From assembly GCA_014796635.1 (NCBI GenBank), contig JAAVIK010000002.1:56476-68916 (forward strand): DNA of 12,441 nt. The letters run 5' to 3'. Both the position numbers and the translations under genes were made by a program. This stretch comes from Alistipes sp. (lineage in GTDB: Bacteria; Bacteroidota; Bacteroidia; Bacteroidales; Rikenellaceae). Every line of letters begins with the position of its first letter. The stretch's first letter is position 1. Positions 1 through 6,145 of the stretch are shown here, piece after piece. A model generated the notes under the pieces. It did no database searches and was not told the DNA's origin. It saw nothing but the letters and a program-made list of their open reading frames with translations.

Positions 1-7
1 TCGTATC

Positions 8-46
8 TCACGGCATCCTCGCCGAACTCGTTCGCCGGAGCCGTGA
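8..46. repeat. inverted repeat near left edge
   Basis: The arms TCACGGC (8-14) and GCCGTGA (40-46) are complementary. An inner palindrome, CGAAC-TC-GTTCG (23-34), sits between them. The stretch 1-93 carries no supportable gene: one short open frame runs to a stop at 75 and another to 143, but neither has a start or a recognisable product. It may be the tail of a structured intergenic element that begins to the left of the window. Confidence 0.35.
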
Positions 47-93
47 AACACAAAAGTCTCCAATCTTTCGATTGAATACTTTCGCATTCGGTT

Positions 94-112
94 TTGTCGG
101 GGTGACTGGATT
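94..112 (-). repeat. partial duplicate of tRNA-Pro 3' end
   Basis: Nineteen bases here are identical to 186-204, the 3' acceptor and T-arm portion of the tRNA-Pro gene plus three flanking bases, in the same orientation. Similarity goes on into the downstream flank: the nine bases at 52-60 recur at 147-155, and the TTCGCATT words at 81-88 and 172-179 correspond. So about 60 bases (52-112 and 147-204) look like two diverged copies of a tRNA 3' end plus terminator region. Candidate explanations are a decayed second tRNA gene or an integration-site remnant. Confidence 0.6.
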
Positions 113-145
113 GGCTGCTCTGCGGCATACTGCCGCTCCGCAATG

Positions 146-171
146 AAAAAGTCTCTGCCATAGGCAGAGAC
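146..171 (-). terminator. Rho-independent terminator of tRNA-Pro
   Basis: GTCTCTGCC (151-159) and GGCAGAGAC (163-171) form a perfect 9-bp stem with a three-base loop. Read on the minus strand the stem is followed by five T (complement of 146-150). It lies 18 bases beyond the tRNA 3' end, as expected for a terminator of that transcript. Confidence 0.85.
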
Positions 172-188
172 TTCGCATTTGAATCTTG

Positions 189-263
189 TCGGGGTGACTG
201 GATTCGAACCAGCGACCACACGCCCCCCAGACGTGTACTCTAACCGGACTGAGCTACGCCCCG
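189..263 (-). tRNA. tRNA-Pro (anticodon GGG)
   Basis: The reverse complement folds as a 75-nt cloverleaf: acceptor CGGGGCG/CACCCCG with discriminator A, D-arm GCTC/GAGT, anticodon stem CACGT/GCGTG around the loop CTGGGGG (anticodon GGG, reading CCC and CCU), and T-stem GCTGG/CCAGT around TTCGAAT. CCA is not encoded. The acceptor stem has one mismatch, C6 against A67. A sigma-ABfr-like promoter lies upstream at 293-324 and a terminator follows at 146-171, so it appears to be a single-gene transcript. Confidence 0.95.
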
Positions 264-267
264 ATTA

Positions 268-288
268 CCCGAAACCTCGCGGTTCGGG
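268..288 (-). other. 5' leader hairpin of pre-tRNA-Pro
   Basis: On the minus strand CCCGAACC and GGTTTCGGG pair, with one bulged T, around a GCGA tetraloop (GNRA type). The hairpin occupies almost the whole leader between the promoter box (ending at 293) and the tRNA 5' end (263). It would be in the RNA removed by RNase P. A role in processing or stability is inference. Confidence 0.5.
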
Positions 289-292
289 ACTG

Positions 293-324
293 CAAATATA
301 GCATATTTTTCAAAAAACAACAAA
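293..324 (-). promoter_or_regulatory. Bacteroidota-type promoter for tRNA-Pro
   Basis: Minus strand: TTTG (321-324 complement), 20-base spacer, TATATTTG (293-300 complement). This matches the TTTG-N19-21-TAnnTTTG consensus of the primary sigma factor in this phylum. Confidence 0.8.
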
Positions 325-341
325 ATCCGGAGTTTTTTTTC

Positions 342-349
342 TACTTTTG
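342..349 (+). promoter_or_regulatory. -7 box of the ABC importer operon
   Basis: TACTTTTG fits TAnnTTTG. No TTTG box is found at the usual distance upstream. Only six bases separate it from the ATG at 356, so the mRNA would be leaderless or have a leader of about three bases. The region is A/T-rich, so a chance match is possible. Confidence 0.45.
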
Positions 350-355
350 AAGTCG

Positions 356-1510
356 ATGAAACGGCTCGATATTCTTTCAACAGCCCTCGCAGCCTTGCTG
401 CTGACGGCCTGCGGCAGCCGCAGCTACACCGCCGCCGACTTCGACCGCGAGGTCTATACCCCCGCCTATGCCACCGGCTTCGATATCCGCGGCCGGCACG
501 ACGATGCCGCGACGCTCGTCACCGTCCGCGATCCGTGGCAGGGGGCCCGTTCGCAGGTGCAGCGCCTGCTCGTCCTCCGCAACGGAGCCGAGCCCCCCGC
601 CGGCTTCGACGGTCAGGTCGTCGCGGCCCCCGTCAGCCGCGTCGTCTGTCTCTCGTCGAGCCACATAGCCCTGTTCGACGCCCTCGGCGAGGTCCGCCGG
701 ATCAAGGGCGTCTCCGGCATCGACTACATCGCCAACCCCTACATCCGCGAGCACCGGCCCGGCGGCGAGGTCCGCGACATCGGCTACGACACCGCCCTCG
801 ACTTCGAGACACTCGCCGCCCTGCAGCCCCAGCTCGCCTTCATCTACAGCGTCGCCGGCGAAAACGGGGTGCTGACCGGCAAGCTCCGCGAGTTGAACAT
901 CCCTTATATCTATATAGGCGACTACCTCGAGCCCTCGCCGCTGGGCAAGGCCGAATGGTTGATGGTCGCCGCCGAGGTGTGCGACTGCCCGGACCGGGGC
1001 CGGGAGGTTTTCGGCGGCATCGCCGAGCGCTACAACGCTCTCGCACAGCGGATCGGGCAGCACGTCGCCGAGACCGGGCACCGACCCAAGGCGCTGCTGA
1101 ACACCCCCTACCGCGATACGTGGTTCATGCCGCCCGCCCGCAATTACATGGTCCGGCTCATCCGCGACGCCGGGGGCGATACCCATACGGTCTCCGACGA
1201 GGGCAACGCATCGCTGCCCGTCGACATGGAGCAGGCCTACCTGCTGGCCGCCGGGGCCGACGTGTGGCTCAACGTCGGCAGCTGCCGGTCGCTCGACGAG
1301 CTCAAAGCCGCCAATCCCCGGTTCGCAGGCATCCCCGCCGTGCGCAGCGGGCAGGTTTTCAACAACGACCGGCGGCGGACACCCGCCGGCGGCTCCGATT
1401 TCTGGGAGTCGGGCGCCACGCACCCCGACCTCATCTTGCGCGATCTGGCCGCGATCTTCCACCCCGACCTCGCCGCCGACACCCTCGTTTATTACCGACA
1501 GCTCCGATAG
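356..1510 (+). CDS. ABC importer substrate-binding lipoprotein (BtuF/FepB-like)
   Basis: A 384-residue periplasmic binding protein of the TroA/FecB-like superfamily (PF01497 type), which presents a metal chelate (siderophore, haem or cobalamin) to the permease encoded next to it. I start at ATG 356 rather than the in-frame TTG at 347, because it gives a clean lipoprotein signal: MKRL, a hydrophobic stretch, then the lipobox LLTAC with Cys19. The binding-protein core starts near residue 94 (SRVVCLSSSHIALFDALG) and continues through motifs on predicted, cell-envelope-facing lobes such as LAALQPQLAFIYS and AAGADVWLNVG. The gene is followed by permease and ATPase genes with a 1-base gap and then a 1-base overlap, so the three form one operon. 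No TonB-dependent receptor gene and no obvious B12 riboswitch is nearby (only 92 bases separate it from the tRNA). The ligand therefore cannot be named. Confidence 0.88.
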   Translation: MKRLDILSTALAALLLTACGSRSYTAADFDREVYTPAYATGFDIRGRHDDAATLVTVRDPWQGARSQVQRLLVLRNGAEPPAGFDGQVVAAPVSRVVCLSSSHIALFDALGEVRRIKGVSGIDYIANPYIREHRPGGEVRDIGYDTALDFETLAALQPQLAFIYSVAGENGVLTGKLRELNIPYIYIGDYLEPSPLGKAEWLMVAAEVCDCPDRGREVFGGIAERYNALAQRIGQHVAETGHRPKALLNTPYRDTWFMPPARNYMVRLIRDAGGDTHTVSDEGNASLPVDMEQAYLLAAGADVWLNVGSCRSLDELKAANPRFAGIPAVRSGQVFNNDRRRTPAGGSDFWESGATHPDLILRDLAAIFHPDLAADTLVYYRQLR

Positions 1511-1511
1511 T

Positions 1512-2513
1512 ATGACCCGTCCGCTCCTCTGGTTCGTCCTGCTCGCCCTCGCCGCCGCGGCGCTTTTCATCGCCGATCTCGCCGTGGGGTCCGTCGCCCT
1601 CTCGCCGGGCGAGGTGTGGGCGGCGCTGACCGGAGCGGAGGTCGACCCCGCCGTGCGGTATATCATCCTCGACATCCGGTTGCTGAAGGCGGTCACCGCC
1701 CTGCTCGCCGGGGCCGCCCTCGCCGCCGCGGGGCTCCAGATGCAGACCCTTTTCCGCAATCCGCTGGCCGGGCCTTACGTGCTGGGCATCAGCGCCGGCG
1801 CCAGTCTCGGCGTCGCCCTTTTCATCCTCGGCGCCCCGCTCCTCGGCATCGCCGGGCATTCGTTCCTGCGCTCGGTCGGCATCGCCGGAGCCGCATGGCT
1901 CGGAGCCGCCGCCGTGCTGGCCGTCGTCATGGCCGTCAGCCGCCGCATCAAGGAGATCATGGTCATCCTCATCCTCGGCATCATGTTCGGTTCGGCCCTC
2001 GGCGCCGTGGTCGAGATCATGCAGTACCTCTCCTCCGAGGCGGCGCTCAAGTCGTTCGTCGTCTGGACCATGGGCTCTTTGGGCGACGTCACCGGCCCCC
2101 GGCTCGCCCTGCTCGCCCCCGTCGTCGGGGTCGGGCTCGCCTTGGCCGTCGCCGTCATCAAGCCGCTCAACCTGCTGCTCCTCGGCGAGAACTACGCCCG
2201 CACCATGGGGCTCGACATCGGACGTACGCGCCGGGCGATCTTCCTCTCCACCGTCCTGCTCGCCGGCACCGTCACCGCTTTCTGCGGACCCGTCGGATTC
2301 GTCGGACTGGCAGTTCCCCACGTCGCCCGCATGCTCTTCCGCACCGCCGACCACCGGATTCTGATGCCCGCCTCGATGCTCGTCGGAGCACTGCTGCTGC
2401 TCGCCTGCGACCTGCTCTCCAAGCTCCTCGCCCTGCCGATCAACAGCCTCACCGCCCTGACCGGCATCCCCATCGTCATTCTCGTCGTCATCCGCAACCG
2501 CAGTTTCTTCTGA
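1512..2513 (+). CDS. FecCD/BtuC-family ABC permease
   Basis: A 333-residue inner-membrane permease for iron-chelate or vitamin B12 type substrates. Almost the whole chain is hydrophobic, with about nine or ten predicted membrane segments beginning at residues 5-25. Family motifs are visible: NPLAGPYVLGISAGASLG (83-100) and GPVGFVGLAVPHVAR (259-273), the latter next to the region that contacts the ATPase. The length is normal for the family (about 320-350). It starts one base after the binding-protein stop and its TGA overlaps the ATG of the ATPase gene by one base (TGATG at 2511), which suggests translational coupling. It should work as a homodimer with two copies of the ATPase. Confidence 0.95.
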   Translation: MTRPLLWFVLLALAAAALFIADLAVGSVALSPGEVWAALTGAEVDPAVRYIILDIRLLKAVTALLAGAALAAAGLQMQTLFRNPLAGPYVLGISAGASLGVALFILGAPLLGIAGHSFLRSVGIAGAAWLGAAAVLAVVMAVSRRIKEIMVILILGIMFGSALGAVVEIMQYLSSEAALKSFVVWTMGSLGDVTGPRLALLAPVVGVGLALAVAVIKPLNLLLLGENYARTMGLDIGRTRRAIFLSTVLLAGTVTAFCGPVGFVGLAVPHVARMLFRTADHRILMPASMLVGALLLLACDLLSKLLALPINSLTALTGIPIVILVVIRNRSFF

Positions 2514-3286
2514 TGGCCGTCTCGCTGAAAGATATCACCCTCTCCTACGGCTCCCGCACGCTCCTCGACCGCGTCTCGGCCGATATCCCGCGCGCCTCGC
2601 TCACGGCCTTCATCGGCCGCAACGGCACCGGCAAAAGCTCGCTCCTGCGGGTCATCGCCGGGCTCGATCCGGCGGCCGACGGCGAGGTCCGGCTCTGCGG
2701 ACGCCCCCTCTCCGACCTCGGCCCCGGAGAGCGGGCCGCTACCGTCTCGTTCGTCGCCACCGACAAGGTGCGCATCGCCGGCCTCACCTGCGAGGAGCTC
2801 GTCGCCTTGGGCCGCGCACCCTACACCGACTGGATCGGCCGCCTGCAGGAGAGCGACCGCGCCGCCGTCCGCCGCGCTTTGGAGACGGTCGGTATGACCG
2901 GCTTCGCCCGCAAACCCATGGAGACCCTCTCCGACGGCGAGTGCCAGCGGGCCATGATCGCCCGAGCCTTGGCGCAGGACACCCCCGTGATCCTTCTGGA
3001 CGAACCCACGGCGTTCCTCGACCTGCCCAACCGCTACGCGCTGGCATCGCTCCTGCGGCGCCTCGCCCGCGACGAGGGCAAGTGCATCCTCTTTTCGACC
3101 CACGACCTCGACATCGCGCTAACCCTCTGCGACTCGGTGCTGCTGATCGACACCCCCGCCCTGCACCACCTGCCGGCAGCCGAAATGGCCGCCAGCGGTC
3201 TGATCGAGCGGCTGTTCCAAGGCGGCGACACGGCTTTCGGCGACATCCCCGGGTGCGTTCTCCCCGGCGGCCGGCCGCGGCCGTAA
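2513..3286 (+). CDS. ABC importer ATPase (FecE/BtuD-like)
   Basis: A 257-residue ATP-binding subunit that powers the importer from the cytoplasmic face. Visible motifs: Walker A GRNGTGKS (35-42), signature LSDGE (139-143), Walker B VILLDEPTAFLD (159-170) and H-loop STHD (195-198). The start ATG at 2513 overlaps the permease stop, and the first residues MAVSLKDITLSYG are typical of the family. Oddities: the signature is LSDGE rather than LSGGE, and no glutamine is seen where the Q-loop is expected (VSFVATDKVRIAGLT, about residues 78-92). I believe both are seen in homologues of this phylum, but that is from memory. The last ~45 residues are a variable tail. A short GC-rich inverted repeat overlaps the stop codon. 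Confidence 0.95.
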   Translation: MAVSLKDITLSYGSRTLLDRVSADIPRASLTAFIGRNGTGKSSLLRVIAGLDPAADGEVRLCGRPLSDLGPGERAATVSFVATDKVRIAGLTCEELVALGRAPYTDWIGRLQESDRAAVRRALETVGMTGFARKPMETLSDGECQRAMIARALAQDTPVILLDEPTAFLDLPNRYALASLLRRLARDEGKCILFSTHDLDIALTLCDSVLLIDTPALHHLPAAEMAASGLIERLFQGGDTAFGDIPGCVLPGGRPRP

Positions 3287-3290
3287 CATT
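3268..3290 (+). terminator. possible terminator of the ABC operon
   Basis: CGGCC (3268-3272) and GGCCG (3279-3283) can pair around six bases, and the stop codon and a T-rich stretch follow. The stem is short and the first T run is interrupted, so this is weak. No better terminator is seen before the tRNA-Glu promoter. Confidence 0.3.
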
Positions 3291-3303
3291 TTTCGCCGTT
3301 TTT

Positions 3304-3334
3304 TTTGGTCGATTCACTTTTTTCGTTACCTTTG
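3304..3334 (+). promoter_or_regulatory. Bacteroidota-type promoter for tRNA-Glu
   Basis: TTTG (3304-3307), a 19-base spacer, then TACCTTTG (3327-3334). This is a full match to the sigma-ABfr consensus and one of the best in the window. Confidence 0.88.
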
Positions 3335-3335
3335 C

Positions 3336-3373
3336 ACCGCTAAAGTATCCCCTCGGGGCCATACGATAGCGGT
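3336..3373 (+). other. 5' leader hairpin of pre-tRNA-Glu
   Basis: ACCGCTA (3336-3342) pairs perfectly with TAGCGGT (3367-3373), and an inner CCC/GGG stem (3349-3351 with 3356-3358) sits in the loop. The hairpin ends two bases before the mature tRNA. Depending on the exact transcription start, the first bases of the left arm may not be transcribed. Confidence 0.45.
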
Positions 3374-3375
3374 AG

Positions 3376-3447
3376 GGCCCATTCGTCTATCGGTTAGGAC
3401 GCAAGATTTTCATTCTTGAAAGAGCAGTTCGATTCTGCTATGGGCTA
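3376..3447 (+). tRNA. tRNA-Glu (anticodon UUC)
   Basis: A 72-nt cloverleaf: acceptor GGCCCAT/ATGGGCT (first pair G-U) with discriminator A, D-arm GTCT/GGAC, anticodon stem CAAGA/TCTTG around TTTTCAT (anticodon TTC), and T-loop TTCGATT. CCA is not encoded. A consensus promoter precedes it. Only a weak terminator-like hairpin lies between it and rpsT, so the two may be cotranscribed. Confidence 0.96.
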
Positions 3448-3573
3448 CACGAGGAGGCCGCGAGGTCTCTACGGGGGGGGGTATTCCTCAGGAGCGGGCC
3501 GCAGGCCTATCCGACAGCAGCTACGGCTGTTTTTAACGACAACTCGAAAAAGTAAAAATAAAACTAACGGATT
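3448..3573 (+). promoter_or_regulatory. structured leader between tRNA-Glu and rpsT
   Basis: This 126-base spacer holds no TAnnTTTG box, so rpsT may be read from the tRNA promoter. It contains GAGGCC/GGTCTC around a GCGA tetraloop (3454-3469), a run of nine G (3473-3481), TCCTC (3485-3489) that can pair with GAGGA at 3451, GGCC-GCA-GGCC (3497-3507), and ACAGC/GCTGT (3514-3518 with 3526-3530) followed by five T, a weak terminator. The last 40 bases before the start are A-rich and lack a Shine-Dalgarno. A regulatory leader for bS20 is an inference from position and structure. Confidence 0.45.
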
Positions 3574-3825
3574 ATGGCAAACCATAAGTCATCGAAAAAA
3601 CGGATTCGTCAGACCGCTACCAAGCGCGCCCACAACCGGCTTTTCCACAAGACGGCCCGCAACGCCGTGAAGGCCCTGCGTACGACTACCGAGAAGAGCG
3701 CCGCCGAGGCCCTGCTTCCCAAGGTCACGTCCATGCTGGACAAGCTCGCCAAGCACAACATCATGCACAAGAACAAGGCCGCCAACCTCAAGAGCGCCTT
3801 GCAGCTGCACGTCAACGCGTTGTAG
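3574..3825 (+). CDS. rpsT: 30S ribosomal protein bS20
   Basis: An 83-residue, very basic protein that binds 16S rRNA early in 30S assembly. The N-terminus MANHKSSKKRIRQ and the segment NKAANLKSALQ near the C-terminus are family hallmarks, and the length is standard. The start ATG has no Shine-Dalgarno in front of it, which is normal for this phylum. A strong terminator follows 28 bases after the stop. The gene stands alone apart from the upstream tRNA-Glu. Confidence 0.98.
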   Translation: MANHKSSKKRIRQTATKRAHNRLFHKTARNAVKALRTTTEKSAAEALLPKVTSMLDKLAKHNIMHKNKAANLKSALQLHVNAL

Positions 3826-3852
3826 ACGATACGGATTCGTCCGTTCTCCCGA

Positions 3853-3886
3853 GAAGCCGCCTCGCCAAGGGCGGTTTCTTTTTTTT
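3853..3886 (+). terminator. Rho-independent terminator of rpsT
   Basis: GAAGCCGCC (3853-3861) pairs with GGCGGTTTC (3870-3878), nine pairs including one G-U, followed by eight T (3879-3886). The remaining stretch to the next promoter (3887-3995) is GC-rich and I see nothing in it. Confidence 0.92.
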
Positions 3887-3995
3887 GCCCGCATCTCTCC
3901 GATCCGACGGCAGCGCGGCTCCCCGCCGGCCGGCCCGGGCATAACTCCTCCTCCGCGGGTCCTGTACCGCCCCCCCGCAAACTGTCGCCGAAAAA

Positions 3996-4027
3996 TTTCC
4001 GTCTTTCGCTTTTTACCCTTAACTTTG
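3996..4027 (+). promoter_or_regulatory. promoter of the secreted esterase gene
   Basis: TAACTTTG (4020-4027) fits the -7 consensus. TTTC (3996-3999), 20 bases upstream, is a three-of-four match to the TTTG box. The leader would be about 19 bases. Confidence 0.7.
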
Positions 4028-4049
4028 TAAGGACCGAATATTCCAACCT

Positions 4050-5360
4050 ATGAAAAAATACCTGCTCATTCTTGCCGCGCTGTGCCTCACGCTCGGGCTC
4101 GCGGCCGAAAATTATCCCTACCGCAGCGACGTACTGTGGGTCGCCCGCCCCGACCATGCCGACTGGCTCTACCGCACGGGCGAAAAGGCTGCCGTCGAGG
4201 TGCAGCTCTACCGCTACGGCATCCCGCAGAACGGGGTCGTCGTCCGCTACGAGACAGGCCCCGAGCTGCTGCCGGCCGACACCTCGGGCGAGACGGTGCT
4301 GAAAAACGGCGTCGCAACGATCCCCGTGGGCACCATGAAGCGCCCCGGATTCCGCGACTGCCGTCTCACGGCCACTATCGACGGCAAGACCTACCGTCAC
4401 CACATCAAGGTCGGCTTCTCGCCCGACAAGATCGAGCCCTATACCGCCCTGCCGGCCGATTTCGACGCGTTCTGGGCCGACAACAAGGCGGCGCTCGCCC
4501 GATTCCCGTTGCAGTATACCAAGGAGCGGGTCGCCAAATACTGCACCGACAAGATCGAATGCTACCTGATCAAGCTGCTGCTCAACAAGCAGGGACAGGC
4601 CGTCTACGGCTACCTGTTCCTGCCCAAGGATGCGCAGCCCGGCTCCTGCCCCGCCGTGCTCTGCCCGCCGGGCGCCGGCATCAAGACGATCAAGGAGCCC
4701 CTGCGCCACAAGTACTACGCCGAGGCGGGCTGCATCCGCTTCGAGTTCGAGATCCACGGCCTGCACCCCGACCTGCCCGAGGAGCGGTTCCGCGAGCTCA
4801 CGGCCGCTTTCAACGGACGCGAAAACGGCTATCTGACCAACAGCCTCGACGACCGCGACAACTACTACATGAAGCGGGTCTATCTGGCCTGCGTGCGGGC
4901 CGTCGACCTGCTGACGTCGCTGCCCGAGTGGGACGGCCGCAACGTCGTCGCGCAGGGCGGCAGCCAAGGCGGCGCGCTGGCCTTGGTGGCGGCCGGGCTC
5001 GACGAGCGCGTCACGGCCTGCGCGGCCAACCACCCCGCCCTCTCCGACATGGCGCGTTTCAAGGCCGGCGAGGCCGACGGCTACCCCCATTTCTCGCGCA
5101 TGAAAGGCATGGACACCCCCGACAAGCTGCGCACCATGGCCTACTACGACGTGGTCAACTTCGCCCGCCGGATCCGGGTTCCCGTCCGCATGACGTGGGG
5201 CTACAACGACGACACCTGCCCGCCGACCACCTCCTACGCCGTCTACAACGTACTGCAGTGCCCCAAAGAGGCGCTCATCACGCCGATCAACGAGCACTGG
5301 ACTTCCGAGGAGACCGAGCGCGGCCACCTCGACTGGATTCTGCAACACTTAGTAAAGTGA
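4050..5360 (+). CDS. secreted acetyl-xylan-esterase-like alpha/beta hydrolase (CE7/AXE1 type)
   Basis: A 436-residue exported protein. Residues 1-19 are a signal peptide without a lipobox, so a soluble periplasmic product is expected. Residues ~20-125 form an N-terminal beta-rich region, probably an immunoglobulin-like accessory domain, and ~130-436 an alpha/beta hydrolase. The nucleophile elbow is GGSQGG with Ser305. The acid is probably Asp387 in GYNDDTCPP, which matches the GxxDxxCPP motif of the acetyl xylan esterase / cephalosporin-C deacetylase family. The catalytic His is His416 (NEHW) or His426 (RGH); I cannot decide. The likely reaction is removal of acetyl groups from sugars or polysaccharides, but the substrate is unproven. 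No glycan-utilisation (susCD) or glycoside hydrolase genes adjoin it, so it does not look like part of a polysaccharide locus. It has its own promoter and terminator. Confidence 0.87.
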   Translation: MKKYLLILAALCLTLGLAAENYPYRSDVLWVARPDHADWLYRTGEKAAVEVQLYRYGIPQNGVVVRYETGPELLPADTSGETVLKNGVATIPVGTMKRPGFRDCRLTATIDGKTYRHHIKVGFSPDKIEPYTALPADFDAFWADNKAALARFPLQYTKERVAKYCTDKIECYLIKLLLNKQGQAVYGYLFLPKDAQPGSCPAVLCPPGAGIKTIKEPLRHKYYAEAGCIRFEFEIHGLHPDLPEERFRELTAAFNGRENGYLTNSLDDRDNYYMKRVYLACVRAVDLLTSLPEWDGRNVVAQGGSQGGALALVAAGLDERVTACAANHPALSDMARFKAGEADGYPHFSRMKGMDTPDKLRTMAYYDVVNFARRIRVPVRMTWGYNDDTCPPTTSYAVYNVLQCPKEALITPINEHWTSEETERGHLDWILQHLVK

Positions 5361-5419
5361 ACTTTGCGAGTGAGCGAGGGCAGAGACCGCTTGCGGGCTA
5401 TGCCGAGCGAGAGCAAAGT
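5361..5419. repeat. REP-like imperfect inverted repeat
   Basis: It begins at the base after the esterase stop. The outer arms ACTTTGC (5361-5367) and GCAAAGT (5413-5419) are perfect, inner CCGC (5387-5390) pairs with GCGG (5393-5396), and GAGCGAG occurs directly repeated at 5372-5378 and 5405-5411. The compact design in an intergenic space suggests a dispersed repeat of the REP kind. That needs a genome-wide count, which I cannot do. A small CTCC-GCAA-GGAG hairpin follows at 5425-5436. Confidence 0.5.
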
Positions 5420-5460
5420 CAAGACTCCGCAAGGAGGATTAAAAGTGAAAAGTGTCTTTC

Positions 5461-5515
5461 GAAACGAGCATAATAAAAAGAGACACCTTTTTGCGGGGTG
5501 TCTCTTTCTCGTTTC
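5461..5515. terminator. bidirectional terminator between esterase and adk
   Basis: Two coaxial stems: outer GAAACGAG (5461-5468) with CTCGTTTC (5508-5515), and inner AAAGAGACACC (5477-5487) with GGTGTCTCTTT (5497-5507). An eight-base bulge lies on the left side. Both ends are A/T-rich, so it can serve the convergent esterase and adk genes. Confidence 0.8.
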
Positions 5516-5541
5516 ATGCGGCCCGGCCGCAACGCATATGC

Positions 5542-6120
5542 CTACTTCTCCAGCCCGTCGATCACGGTGGCGACGCGTGCGAACACCTCGTCCATCGTGC
5601 CCGTGCCGTTGACCGACGCATATTTGCCCTGCGCGGCGTAGTAGTCCGAGACCACGGCCGTCTGCCGGTCGTAGACCTCCAGCCGGCCGCGGATCACTTC
5701 CTCCGAAGCATCGTCGGCCCGGCCCGAATCCTTGCCGCGCAGCAGAATCCGGCGGATCAGCTCCTCCTCCGGCACATGGATATCCACCATGATGTCGACC
5801 TTCAGTCCGTGCTTGGCCAGAATGCGGTCGAACGCCTCGGCCTGCACCGTCGTGCGGGGGAAGCCGTCGAAAATGCAGCCCTTGGCATCCTTGTGCGTGG
5901 CCACGTAGTCCTCGATCATCCCGATCACGATTTCGTCGGGCGCCAGCTTGCCTTGGGCGATGTACGATTCCATGCTGCGGCCCAGCTCCGTGCCGCGGCG
6001 GATATGTTCGCGGATCACCTCGCCGGTCGACACGTGGTCGATGCCGTAGTGGGCTTTCAGTCGCTGGGCCTGCGTACCCTTGCCGCAGCCCGGAGCGCCG
6101 AACAAGACGATATTCATCAT
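5542..6120 (-). CDS. adk: adenylate kinase, short (LID-less) form
   Basis: A 192-residue cytoplasmic enzyme that interconverts AMP + ATP and 2 ADP. The P-loop is GAPGCGKGTQ (8-17), the NMP-binding segment follows (STGEVIREHI, 31-40), DGFPRT (85-90) is conserved, and the LID is replaced by the short RGKDSGRADDASEEVIRGRL segment (128-147), as in ~190-residue forms, with no zinc cysteines. Two adjacent ATG codons (6118 and 6115) are possible starts; MNIVLFGAPG from the second is the usual family start, so the first Met may be one residue too many. There is no Shine-Dalgarno. It is divergent from thiL with a 90-base shared promoter region and converges on the esterase gene. Confidence 0.97.
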   Translation of the reverse strand: MMNIVLFGAPGCGKGTQAQRLKAHYGIDHVSTGEVIREHIRRGTELGRSMESYIAQGKLAPDEIVIGMIEDYVATHKDAKGCIFDGFPRTTVQAEAFDRILAKHGLKVDIMVDIHVPEEELIRRILLRGKDSGRADDASEEVIRGRLEVYDRQTAVVSDYYAAQGKYASVNGTGTMDEVFARVATVIDGLEK

Positions 6121-6145
6121 AACGATTCGTGCGTTTTAGACGCGG

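Noticed and set aside
3..143. Open frame across the left edge and the partial tRNA copy
   Set aside because: It reads through an antisense tRNA fragment (a VGVTG-like peptide arises from that) and has no start or known domain. Translated antisense tRNAs often give spurious proteins.
347..355. TTG at 347 as the start of the binding-protein gene
   Set aside because: It overlaps the -7 box TACTTTTG, and the ATG at 356 gives a standard lipoprotein signal peptide.
264..355. Cobalamin riboswitch before the ABC importer genes
   Set aside because: Only 92 bases are available, most taken by tRNA promoter and leader, with no B12-box-like sequence, and the predicted mRNA leader is about three bases.
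535..3369. Plus-strand alternative frames such as 535-1515, and the extension of the ATPase frame upstream to 1616
   Set aside because: These are out-of-frame readings of the binding-protein and permease genes with Arg/Pro-rich text. The ATPase proper begins at 2513, where family sequence starts.
377..5348. Long minus-strand open frames (for example 377-1759, 1431-2354, 2192-3103, 3609-5348)
   Set aside because: They lie opposite well-recognised genes, read as low-complexity Arg/Gly/Ala/Asp-rich text, and follow from the strong GC bias at third codon positions.
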